Of a DNA stretch of 64,000 nucleotides, positions 37,322 through 49,500 are shown in pieces (within the stretch, counting starts at the first letter, position 1; every line of letters starts with the position of its first letter). The notes beneath the pieces are model-generated. The model worked only from the letters and a program-made list of their open reading frames with translations. It was not told the origin of the DNA and ran no database searches. Made by a program: the position numbers and the translations under genes. The stretch is from Dipylidium caninum (lineage: Eukaryota > Platyhelminthes > Cestoda > Cyclophyllidea > Dipylidiidae), in contig QEYB01000448.1 of the NCBI GenBank assembly GCA_017562135.1, forward strand, positions 2,542,001-2,606,000, in the 5' to 3' direction.

Positions 37322-39594
37322 ATGGAAGACATCAGGGTGATTCCACTTGGTAAGAGGGACTAATTGGAAATATGCTGTAAAGGTGCTGGCCAGGACGTAG
37401 GTCGGAGTTGTATCTTGGTTTCGATATACGGCAAGAATATAATGCTTGACTGTGGCATGCACATGGGATATAATGACGAGGTTTGAAATTTCTTTTGCTA
37501 AGTTCTCCCTCTAAGCGTCGCTTTCCTGATTTCTCCTTCATTGTACAAAAACACGACCTCACGGATTATATCAACTGTGTAATCGTGAGGTAATTTGATA
37601 TCTCTTTTGTTTGATTCTCAGCCATTTTCACCTTGATCACTGCGGCGCTTTGCCCTACATGACCGAAATGGTGGGATACAACGGTCCAATCTACATGACA
37701 CATCCTACCAAGGCAATCTGTCCCATTTTATTGGTTAAGACATTTCCCTCCTTTTAATGCCGATTTTTCTTAGGAAGATTATCGGCGTATTAGCGTTGAA
37801 AGAAGAGGGGAACAGAACTTTTTCACTGCCGAAATGATCTATCGTTGTATGAAGAAGGTTAAGTGCGTCTATCTCCACCAAAGTCTTAAAGTCGATCCCG
37901 ATATCGAAATCCAAGCGTTCTATGCTGGTCATGTGCTAGGCGCAGCCATTTTTCATGTTAAAGTGAGAGACAAGTCATTCCTTTATACGGTAGGCTGATG
38001 ACGAAGTGTTCACCATCCTTTTAAGGGTGATTACAATATGACTCCAGACCGGCATCTGGGTGCCGCCTGGGTTCCTCGTTGTCGACCCGATTTACTGATT
38101 ACGGAAACCACATATGCTACTACCATTCGTGATTCAAAACGTGCCAGAGAACGTGAATTTCTAGAAAAGGTTCACTCAAGGTTGGACGCCGGGGGAAAAG
38201 TTCTTATTCCTGTTTTCGCTCTTGGCAGAGCTCAAGACTGTGTATCCTTTTGGAGACCTACTGGGAAAGAATGAACCTCTCATATCCAATCTATTTTTCT
38301 GCTGGGATGGCTGAAAAAGCTACTGAGTTTTACAAACTTTTCATCTCATGGACAAGTCAAAAAATTAAGGAAACCTTTGTGGAGCGCAATATGTTCGATT
38401 TTAAGCATATTAGGGTATGATGCATCGTGATCTTGTCACAATTGCTTTATATTTCTAGCTGTTGACTCCAGAAGTTGTGGATCAGTCAGGCCCTATGGTG
38501 GTATTTGCGACACCAGGCATGCTCCACGCCGGCCAGTCCCTGCACATATTTCGGAAATGGGCCCCCGACCCCAAAAACATGGTCATCATCCCCGGATACT
38601 GTGTCTCAGGCACCGTCGGTTACAAGGTGGCTCGCTTCACTTTCCTTCAACTGACAGTGTTTAGATTTTGAATGGAATGAAAAGACTGGAGTTTGATAAA
38701 CAGGTATTGGAGGTGTCTATGCGTGTCGAGTATCTCTCCTTCTCTGCTCACGCTGACGCCCGTGGAATAATGCAGTTGATTTCTCAATGTCGCCCAGGGC
38801 ATGTGCTGCTAGTACATGGAGAGGCAAGTAAGATGGAGTTTCTCAAGAGCCGCATTGAATGCGAGGCGGGATTGGAATGCTCAATGCCGGCCAACGGGGA
38901 GATTGCCCTTGTGCAAACACGTCAACGTTGCGAGGTGTTGGCGTCAGTCGGCCTGGTGAAAAGGGTCATTTGTGAGTTTCTGTTGACCTTCTGTTATCTT
39001 GCACCCTTTAGCCGAAAATTCAATTCTTTGCAAGGGGATGGGTAAGCAATCCCCCTTCAAGGCCGGCATCGTTCTGAAGCCTGATCAAGTTAGTATGGTC
39101 CTTGTTCATTCTATTTTTCGCCTTCAGACACGTGCGCTTCTAATGAGCCGGGAGGCCGCACTGATGGGCGTCGGTTTGAGGGAGCATGCGATGCTCTTCA
39201 CCTCAGTCCACGCGTTTGCCTCAGCAGAGCCCATGGATGCTCTCTTAAAGCGCGCCACAGCGCTTTGCTGCGCGTAAGTCACGCCCCATACTTTCCCTCT
39301 AAACGTTCCCAATATTAAAGGCTTGTTCCCAAGGAGAAGATAGACGCGGACGATGCCGGATTGGTGTTATTCGAACGAATATTCGTAGATTTTGATTGCT
39401 CTTCTGCGAAGAAAAGCGAGTCGAGCGATGTTCTACTACGAGTCACTTTCGCGCTTCCGGTAAGGAAAACTTGCCGGGAAATTAACGCTTTAATGCTCGG
39501 GTGTGTGAGCGCACTTTCGTGTCTTTCCCTCTAGGATGAAGAGATGGGCGCAAAAGTGTTCGGAAAACTGAGGGACGCCTTCACACGACCCTAA
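37322..39594 (+). CDS. INTS11: Integrator complex subunit 11 endonuclease
   Basis: Metallo-β-lactamase/β-CASP RNA endonuclease that cleaves snRNA 3' ends and nascent RNAs as catalytic subunit of the nuclear Integrator complex. Exons: 37322-37349, 37383-37480, 37516-37589, 37622-37733, 37774-37989, 38026-38414, 38459-38626, 38665-38971, 39012-39088, 39128-39273, 39321-39459 and 39535-39594. All introns are GT-AG, 32-75 nt. The joined product is about 604 residues (human about 600) and starts [19 protein letters not shown]. The zinc motif HFHLDH (H68, H70, D72, H73), [24 protein letters not shown], the β-CASP motifs ITETTYATT and [10 protein letters not shown], and [10 protein letters not shown] are all intact. 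One base appears missing at 38236-38238 (RAQ-E-LCILLE), so the literal sequence is frameshifted. Otherwise fully conserved and probably functional. It lies tail to tail with the Mondo gene. Confidence 0.9.
38230..38245 (+). other. INTS11: Apparent 1-nt deletion in IntS11 exon 6
   Basis: The invariant stretch ALGRAQELCILLE reads ALGRAQ up to 38235, then GA followed directly by CTGTGTATCCTT. One purine of the Glu codon is missing. The other frame continues cleanly for 59 codons through [20 protein letters not shown] to the donor at 38415. No splice site accounts for the switch. Confidence 0.8.
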
Positions 39595-40284
39595 GCGCCC
39601 GACAAAAGATTATACCACTTGGACGGACAGGGTGCTATTTTTATAAGTCTTCGAATTCTTAAGCTTTTTGATGAATGTGCCTCTTGAGAAGTTCCGGCTT
39701 GGTCTGGCGTACATAACTCAGGGAGTCTAGCAAACTGTGAGACCACGTTTCTTCAGGGTGAGCATTGTGAAGTGGATGACGGTCGCTGACACCTAAACTT
39801 CTGCCTTACTGGATGACTTAGTCAAATCCGACAACCTCGTTAGAATAAAGGTGACCTTTGGGTTGCGTGGGGAGCATTCATGGTCTTGCAGTAATTGTCT
39901 GACTCAGATGTTCTGGAACCGGTCAGTGTCATGCGACTGACTTTTCAGCATGCCAATGACAAAGTGCTTAATAACGCGACCTCTCGGCAAATGCGGTGGG
40001 AATCTGCCGTTCCGCGGTCCCTCCAAGTGTCCGCGTACAGCACGCATAGAAGCGGGTGAATAAAAGGCGTGTCATGGGTGAATGGGATGTGTGAACGGGA
40101 AGCGGAGGCAAGCGGTACAGCAGCGCATGCCGCGGCTCAGCCCGGCTTCCCAGTGCGGCAAGTTACACGGCAAGGAATCACCAGTATCGTCATCATCGTG
40201 GTAAAAAGAGAGGAAAGATGTACAGGCATGTGAGCAGAGCGGTGGTAAGTTATAAAAAATAGGGGGTGAGGCTTGGGCAGCCCG
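39595..40284. other. Convergent intergenic region between IntS11 and Mondo
   Basis: Holds the 3' flanks of two convergent genes. AATAAA hexamers at about 39844-39849 and 40059-40064 on the plus strand could serve IntS11, but neither is close to the stop. No minus-strand AATAAA (TTTATT) was noticed immediately beyond the Mondo stop. No additional gene is seen. Confidence 0.5.
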
Positions 40285-40547
40285 CTAGGGCCGCAGCATG
40301 AAGACGGCGTTCGGGGGGGAGGAGGTGGGCTGAGAGCGCCCGAGGGGGGGCGGAGGGAAATGCGACACCGAGGAGGAGGGAGTGGAAGCCTTGGTGGCGG
40401 CGGTGGAGGAAGCAGCTGAGGTCCGTCGCGGAGGCGACGAGCGCAAGGTCAGACGCGAGGCTGCTTCGCGTGCCTGCTGCGGCAGTAGGCTCGGCTGCTG
40501 CAGCACGTTGGTCGTTGTGCTCAGCCGACAGAGCGCCTCCATAACAA
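40285..40547 (-). other. Mondo: Mondo terminal exon
   Basis: Begins LVMEALCRLSTTTNVLQQPS then LLPQQAREAASRLT, matching the very end of vertebrate Mondo proteins (LRQLSTTTSIL ... LPEQASEAVTRM). A non-conserved Ser/Pro-rich tail of about 50 residues follows to the stop at 40285-40287. The acceptor phase (2 nt) fits the preceding exon exactly. Confidence 0.87.
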
Positions 40548-43500
40548 CTGAAAAGAGGAAGCAGGACTTCCGAACAGATTCCCCTCCAATGTCACCACTC
40601 TGCAGCCTAAGGCACCCCCAACCCAAAATACAGTTTTTTTTTCATCTATGCGGTATGATGAAACCTAACAGTGAAAACGAGTGCCAGGGTAGATTCAACG
40701 TCCCAGCCAGGTCGCGGTGTTCACACGAGTTTCTGTCGAAATGTCGCCACAGAAGCCAGATAACCTAGTGCCGCTTAATGATGCGCAAGCACACTTTAGG
40801 ATGATGTAAAAGAGACAATTCTTCTTAGAGGCTTTTAGGAGGAAGTGAGCAGGGGCGAGAGAACACGAATGACCCCTCCAAGCCAAAATACGAGCGCCGG
40901 TGATGAGCGACTCGCGGGTTGCCTCGGAGCCTAGCAATGCGCTAACAGTCGTAAGCGCGTTTCTTGAGGGCGAGTGGCCGGGCTTAACCGCCCCAACTGC
41001 GGACTGTGAGGTGAGGTGAGGTGGGGGCTTCGTTTGACCGAAGGAGGGGAGAGGAGGGAAGGCGCCATGGCGTGAGGGCGGCCCCAATGCCACGGGGTGG
41101 TGGCAGCAGAGACCGCCTAGTCGTGGCGGCCATCAACAACGCGTGTGAACCTGCGGACGGAGAGGGCTAAACGACCGCAAAATTCGACAAAAGAGCAGAC
41201 AGAGGCGGGATTTTGTCGAGATGGGTTGAAGGAGAGGGCTGTAATGAAGGGGGGAAGAGGAAGTAAATTTTATTGCTGGTAACTTGATTGTACGTTAGTA
41301 GTTAGCAACCTCGTCGCTAAGCATGGCAGTGAGACTCTTGTAATGTGGGCTACTTCTCCCACCCAACCAGCGACGCAACCCAGGGATACAGAGGCGGGTA
41401 GGGTCGGGCTGTGGCGTGGCGCGGCGACAAAATCGGGGTGCTCCGTCCTCGCATCCCCCAGCTAACCGTCCCACGCCGATGACGCGCCGTGTGGGGCAAG
41501 AAAAGAGATATGTGGCGGGGCTAAGCGCTCTGTCTCCTATCAGCAACATCGTTTCGAGTAGCTCCACAAAGTAGAACCTGGCGTCCACTTAAGTTAAAAG
41601 CGGTTAACTGCACAGCGCAGGACAATTAGCGAGCCATGTCCGATTAAGGGTAAGATGATCCGGGAGGAATCGGGAGGAGGTTCATTGTTTAGCCCGTAAA
41701 GACTCCGCTTCATGGAAGTGGCAGCACTAGCAACCGGGAGAGTCGCAATTCTAGTGGAATCGTTTAGTTGGCCGTCTCTGGAAGGGGTAGGGGAGCTCGT
41801 AGTGGGCAACTGTTTGTCCAGAGCTACTTTCACCGGCGCTTGGAGAGACGTCGCGGCCTCAGAAGAAACGAACAGGCCAAAACGCGACGGAATCCGCCTA
41901 ATCAACTAAACAATGTTTTTACCTGCTAATCTACCGCTGTCACTGGTTGCCCGTCACTTCTGTTCCGAATACTCGACACGCCGCGCGAGACGTAAGCAAC
42001 CGAACCAAGGTATGCTCCGCTAAAACGGCCTCGCTTCCAAAACAACATCATTTGCAGCTTTTCACTAGGCTTATGCAAGGAGAACTCAAAGTGGGCTGGA
42101 TAACTTAGCAAGAGCCCGAGACCATGCACAACTGACGGGGGGCGGGGGGCAGGCAGTGGGATCGTCACACTTGCCCTCATCACGCAGGCCAATTGCCTCC
42201 GCGTCCACACAATGGTAATGGCCAGTTCGAGCACCACGTGGGTGCATGAATTCCCAAGAGAAAGCGGGATAAGACATGCGGAGGACAGGGGGTGGGAGGA
42301 CTCACGCTTCCGCAGTTGGGGTAAATCGCAATGATCCTCCAACCAACTGACTGTGGAGCGTCGCAGAACCTCGCGAGAGGTCGAGCAGCAAACTTTTTCG
42401 CAGTAGGTCTCAAAGACATCCGTGAAGATGAGACTGAAGATGTAGAACTTCCAGTTAGCCTGCGTCGCTGTGGCCACGAAGTTGCGGAACCAAACACGGG
42501 CAGCGTTTTTCATAGTCGTTGCTTGCTGTTTCGACATAGACCCTGACGTTGGCAGTTTGTCGCAACATGCGCTAAAATCAAGCGGAAAAACCGTCTCACA
42601 TCCCAGTCTGCGTGCAAATAAACAGAGGCTCAACCAAACCAGTAGGATAACAGGTTGTCTACAGAAGGAAGTGCTTTGCCGCACTTAAGAATACTTCACG
42701 CAGCTCATGTCGCAGTCGGGCAGGCAAGGTGGAATCCCATTCCAGGCGATTGATGCAGACGTCCTCGCTTTTACCGACTACTAAGTGAATACGGGGCAAC
42801 TCCCGGAAGTCGCGCAACTATTATTACTGCTACTAAGCGGACAAATAAGTCAATTGTGAAAACGTTGAACGAAGATTTTCACCAGATCCAAACACGCCCA
42901 ATGGAACGGCATCGAGGTCTCCTTAGCCAGACAAGCGCAAGGCAAAAGGGAGACGAGGGCGGAGAAGAGGAGAGGAGAGCAGAGGCATCGCAACGATGCT
43001 GACGAGGAGGAGAAATCGCAAGCGGTCTTAGTGGAGGACAAGTTAAATGAGAATGGTGTCAAACAAAGGCCTGCGAGCAGCGAAGAGGAATCATTAGATC
43101 AAAGTAATTGTTAGGCTTAACTGAAAACTGGTGTCTGTTGCTAACCAATGCCGGCGCCAGACTCCATAGCTGCTTTAATGGTTGGGAAGCAATCAAGATT
43201 GCCGCCAGTTAAGTGGAGTTGAGTGCACGGCAGAGTTTAAGTAGGCCCTTAAGAGGCTTCTCGGTAGACTGCAAAGCGCCCCACTTCCCCACCCCCAAGC
43301 AGACTGTTGAGTGCCCACCGCCACAAAAAATAAGCCAGAGGTGGCAGATTCAGGAGGGCGCGGTCTCGCTTGAAGGGTGGCCGCAGTGTGAGAGGTTGCA
43401 GTGCGACTGGAAGCGGATGGTGCTCACAACGAAGCATCTTAACTCAATGAAACAAGCCGGGTTCTTTGAGTGGAATGACACACACACACACGCACGCACG

Positions 43501-46500
43501 CACACTTCAGGATTGTGAAGTTTATGCGTGAGGAAAGTGGCTCGTAGTGTAGGTCGGTACGTTCACAGGAAAATATACGCCTAACAGCAAGTGACTATCA
43601 ACGCAAATGGCCAAAACGATGACTAGACTTGAAGATCACTTGTCAACGACAAAATGGCGGCGGGGCATGACTGCGGGGGGCAGTGCTCACGTACGTAGCA
43701 ACCAAGGAGGGCGTGGTTGGGGAGCCTTGGAAAAGAAAAGCAGCCAACGTGGAAGGCAAACAGGGTGCTGGAAGAAAGGAGGCATTAAATAGGGGGTAGA
43801 AGGGGCCATGTAAGGGGGAAGAGGCGGGACCGGGAGAGGCTGGCTCCTCCCTTCCCAACTTTAATTGCACCCGGAGTTTGGCGCGGCACAGGGCGCAGTA
43901 CGGGGGGTGGGAGAGGAGCGGCGGGGCAGGGGAGAGGTGAAGTAGCTGGGCTGAGGTTTGATTCGCTGCCGGGACAACGATAGCCAGCGTGGCAATGCAG
44001 TCAATCACCAACCCACGAAACTTCCCAAAAAGTCCCTTAGAGCATCTGCTGCACCCTATTGACATGCTCGGAGGTGGGCTCTTGGGAGTGCCATAAGAAA
44101 GTCGCTCTCAACGTCTTTGTTACGCAAAGTGACAGAATTTCGTGGCTCGGTTAGGCTCAGTGACAAGGAACTCATGTTTTGTGGATGATTGCATGAAGAA
44201 AGAAGTAAAATCGGAAGAGGTCAGGTTGCCCTCCTATTCCGCGATATGCCGACTTATTTGGCTTCCAGTAGATATTTGTGGCATCAAGCCACAAAGCCAC
44301 CAGATCTGCTAAACGGAATTGGGTTCAGGATATTTCACACGATGAGCCCTCAGGCAGTTACTGCAATTTTAATGAACGAATTTTGGGGATGAATTGTTTC
44401 AGCCGCCCAGAGAATAAAAAGCCTCAACCTACTTGACAGACTCCTGCAAACTGTCTAGTTCGCCCCGCAATCGAATGATTTCCGCGTCCAACTGATCGCG
44501 GATTGCTCTTTGGGACCGAATTAACTCCGCTCCGTCCCTCAAAACGGCGGCTTTCGAGGTCTTTTGCTGATGCAGATGGTGATGCTGGTGTTGCATAATC
44601 TGGTGGACGCCCACCGCTGCGTTTTCTCTCCCCAGTCTCTTCCCTTGATTTTGCTGCACCAGCTCCTGCAGGACCTTCAAACTCGACTGCATACTTAGGC
44701 GCCTAAGCTGTTCTGTACTCGAAGGTTGGAAGTACGCAGCGCTCGAGGCGTCCGTCTGCTCCGCAGACGACGGTGGCGGAGGCGAGATCAAATAGGCAGA
44801 CTTGATATCTTCATCGTCCTCCTCGTCATAGCCGCCATCATCATCGCCTTCAGTGCCAGTAACAACACGGCTATCGAAATCAGTGTCATCGTTGTCGTTC
44901 GAGTCGTCGACCAACGCCTTCTCATCCTGTTCCTCAGACACCTCTAAGTCTTCTGGCGTTTCCAAGACAGCGGTAGCTGAAGGAGGCTTCACGACGGATA
45001 CGTCCTCGTCCTCAGCTGATGTTCCAAACTCCGAAGGCTCCTTGACGCCCGGAAGGAGAGGGCAGACGGTGTAGAGGTCAGGGGCCGAGGAGATGCCGCC
45101 AGCGGAGCACTTGGGCGCCTCGATGGCGAGTGGCAAGGGACGGCGGTAGGGAGGCGGGTTCGGATGGTACTGACTCCGACTGCGACGGTAGTGGGAAATG
45201 AGCTTCTGCGAATCGCCGCACCGTGCGCCGGCATAGGGAGCAGCGACTCGCTGAGCTTGAGGAGCGGAAGGAGGAGCAGGAGGAGGCACGCCAGACGAGG
45301 GAGGAGGCGGAGGCGGAGGAGGCGGCGGCGGTGGCGGTGCCGCAGACACAAGGGAGGAATGCATACGCTCGGCACTGGGGAAGCGGTTGTCGACTATTAG
45401 AAGTGGGAAAGAAGAAGAAGCATAATCACTAGGAAATCCAACTTAACTGCGGGAGAAGAGTATGTGGAAAATGAACAGAGCGAAGAGGCCAAAATTAGTA
45501 GGGAGTATCAATGGGGACAGCGTAGTAGGAAAGGAAAGAGATGATTTCCCCCTGAGAGTGCCAGAAGCAGGTGCTAACGACAGGATGGCGGCTTAGGCGG
45601 TCGAGAGGGCATCCCACCGGTTGCGTGGGGGGGGGGGGTGGGGGATGGAGGAGAGGTGTTGCCGGAGTGCAAAATCTGCCTCGCACCGTCTTTGACCATC
45701 GTAAAAACCGGTGGCAGAATCATCTACACCTTGAGGCGGTGGAATAATCCCGCCCCGGAGCTTCAGAGCCTGACGTTCACCTGAGGAGATTGCAAGTCAA
45801 GGCACAAAGTGGAAAAATCTTCGGAAAGAACGATGGGCACCGTGCGAGAGTCAGTTTTGTTGAGGCACTTTCCTGGTTGCCGTCGGCATGACGCAGGGAG
45901 AGGAAGGGGAGAGTGAGGAGTTGGGGAAAGGACGTTTTGCAGTTGGCTGAGGTTCTGGCGAAGATCGCCCCTAAGGCGTATTATCGCCGCACTCAATGCG
46001 CCGAAGCCGCAATGGCTGTCAGGGGAGGCAAAATTCGCAAACTGACATTCCACATGAGCGTGTCCCATTTTTGCGTGGGTTGATTGTCTTTGGTCGAAAA
46101 AATGGCCCCATAAAGGGAGGAGCAATGTCGCGGAATTCCGACTGGACCGCATTTTCATTGAGGGGAAGAAGAAGTGGCCAAACCAGTGCCTCGTGGGGTG
46201 AGATGAAAATAGACACATGGTGGAACGCGAAACGCTAAAAATTCCACAAGGGTTAGACTGGTGCAGGAGTATCCGGAAACAAACAAAGACACGAAAAAGC
46301 ACCTAAAATCAGAGAAAGTGGCACATTGAAATTTTCATGTCGGTGGAACAGAAACCAATTTAAAGGTAAAGTAGAAGAATTGCGTCAAATGAGACGAGCG
46401 TCTTAAATTCCTGGCTAATAAAAGGGCAAAAATAGCTGGTGCTGACTATTAAAAGCCACACTAAGGACGGGAAGAGTGTAGACGGAGGAAGTGCTAGGGA

Positions 46501-49500
46501 TTAGATCTAAAAAAACATAGACGGAGTGGCCAGAGTCCGTCCAGTTTCACAAAAATGGTAAGGAGGAAGGTTTATTGAGGGGTGATTGATGAAGGGCCGC
46601 CCAGTGGACCCACCACCAGGTCTGCAGCAAGAAGAGCTGTCCGCCCCCAAGCATGCCTTCGTCTGAGATGGAAGGAGAGAAGGGGGAGGGGGAGGATGAC
46701 CCGTGCCTCGCCCGGTGGCCACGTGCCACAGCTACTTAACTGACTTGCGTATTAAAAAAACAAGCAATACCCCCCTTACAGCATCCAGAGCCTCTCGGGA
46801 GGGCCTCACTGGTGAGGAACAGTTGGGGGGGGGGAGGAGGGGAAGGGGGTGAGTGAGACTGGTGATAAGGTAGGAGAGGACGTACGGATTCCAGAGGATT
46901 GGTAGCTGTAGAGTGAAGACTCATTGAGGCGGTTTTGTTGAAGAGTGTCGCACACCGCCTCTGCCGACTACAACGGGAGAAGACACGGATAGGAGTCGCA
47001 GAGCCGTATGTCGTGGAGAGGTGATCGTAAATTGGTTTTTTTTTGCGTGTGTAGAAAACCTTGATCTCGATTACGAAAAGTGGGGGAAAAACAAGATCAC
47101 ATAACTATTCGAGAACATCAAACTGTTTATAGGCGGAAGGGAGTATCAAAACCGGGAAAGTATTGTGAGAAAGGAGCAAAACCCCTCCTCGGCTCAATAG
47201 GCATGAAGAAGACGTCGTGGTCGTGACAGATCCTACGAATCGAGTCGCCCACCATAACACTTAAAGTCCTAAGGGAGAAAGATCCGACACACAGGAGGGT
47301 TCAAGCAGTCCACAAATGATGAGAGAACTTCGGACAGATCGCGCGACTGCAAGGTGTCAAAACGAATAATGGTTTTAGGAACAACCCTTCCCGTAGACAA
47401 GTCAACCAGAGGACAGCAGTCGGTTGTGTGGAGACAAGACAAGGGCTCACCAGCCCCACCGGATGCCCGCTCGGCCAACAGGTAGGGAAGGTGGCTGAGG
47501 GAAACGGTGTCCACTCCCTCCACCCCCCCCCACCCCCCCGAGGGGAGGGCGGAGGCAAATGAAAGTGGCCGCGCACATCGGCGGTCAATCAGGGGCGGGT
47601 GTTTCGGATGCTGGCAGTCAACAAGTGTTTTACTGCTACACACACACGCACACACACACACCTTTCAACAAGAGGGGTTTTGAAGTTAATTTAACGCAAC
47701 ACATGGAGACTTTCGTTTTGTGGTGAAAAGTCGCCTCCAAATGCACCACGTAGTGCAATTATGGGAAGGAAGAGAATAATTTGACAGCCTCGACGGAAAG
47801 TAAGGAGCAGCATGAAACGCCTCAACAGCTACGAGGGTAAAAGGGGGAAAACCGAAACACGAGCACACCGAGTGACTCGGAAAAGCTCTCAAGATGTAGG
47901 GTCCACCGAAAAGTTCTATCAAAGTTGGAACCAGACAAAATACCATCTCTTCTTACCCGTCATTAAACCTTATTACATACCATAATTGCCGTTATTACTA
48001 ACAGCTACTATTCACCGTAACTGCAATTTGCTTGAAAAACGTTTCTCCTTTGGATGCGAAAAGGTGAACCGGTGTTTGTGTGACATCTTCTTCATCTTTG
48101 AATTTTTTATCCTTCATATAAAAAAATTTTAAGGTCAAAAAGAAGTGATAGTCGTTAAGTTCATGGAATCCCCCAGTTGCTCAATTTTTTTGGCGAGTCC
48201 CCAAAGCGGCATGGGAACTGGTGTTCTCACGGTGTCCCTCCTTCCTCTCGAACGTCGACGACTTCTTTTCTTGCACTGCTGCCTTTAGATATTCTAGTTG
48301 CTGACACTACTTCACCGCAATGAGCTCTTTCGTTCGCTTTTTAAAGACTCCTCATGCATTGGTCCTCGAATGTCCCGCCACATACGCACCACAACATTCT
48401 TGCATTCAGAGAAGTGGTTTGCTGAGGTGAATTAAACCTTTCAGAAAAGGATCTTGCTCCAACACGGTCTCAGCAACACCGTCGTCGATGAAGGATGTTC
48501 GCGCGGAACGTGGATTATCAAAAAGGGCGAAACCACTTGTTTAAAATTTTTCGAACCATCTTCTGCATGTCCCATCATCAAGTGGACCTCGACCAAACGC
48601 TTTCCAATAAATTTCCACATGCTTCTGTAGCATTTCTTCCTCGTTGACATGCGCATAAAATAGAGTGGCGTCAAGGAACTCCACCACCTAAGACCGCGGT
48701 GAATCAACGTCAGCGTGGGTGCGGTAAGCGACAAAAATAAAGGGCCGAGCATGCGCCAAACGAACATGTGCTACTTGTTGAGAATCGCCACAGAAACGGG
48801 CAGAACCTTCTGGTAGACTTTAGACTCCCAACATCAGTTCCAAACCGGTCCAGTGATTGCGGCCGTCATCTGCCGTTGGTATCCGTTTCGGGAACTCCAA
48901 GGCCTTCTTCAGCGACCCCGCTGAACTCATGGGCGCCCGGGTCATGTCGGTCGAGGTCCTCCATTGCCATTTCTAATTGTCAAATAGCGGAGGCCGTAGG
49001 AGTAAACGAGGAGAACCCCCGCCACCGAAGAGAAGGTGGCTTCAACGACTGCGAACAACCCACGGGTTTGATGGAATCATCGAATTCCACGGTTCATAGT
49101 CATTTCCTTGAATTCTTCGCCCAACCTTTACCAACTTCCCGAGGGAACGCCGGTAAAAAGATGAAAAGGGGATTCAGCCGAGTGCTGGTCTTGGGAAATG
49201 AGTAGATAAAAGGGACATGCCAAAGCTGAGGCAAAATTAAGGTTTGGCGTCGTTGACGTCATCGTCACCAAAAGAAATAGCCTGTTTTTACGGGTTGAGG
49301 ATGAGCTATTGCATCTTCGGTACAGACGAGCCTCCTCATGCCAAACACGCAATTACGGGGTGTCGTGGCACCGTTTCCCTCCCCGTCCCGCGAGTTAGTT
49401 GCCCTCGAACTCGACTTGTGAATTATCAGGTCCGAGTCTTTCGTCCACACAGCTAAACGACAATAATCGGCGAACTGGACGGTCAAAGGCGTGACGAAGA

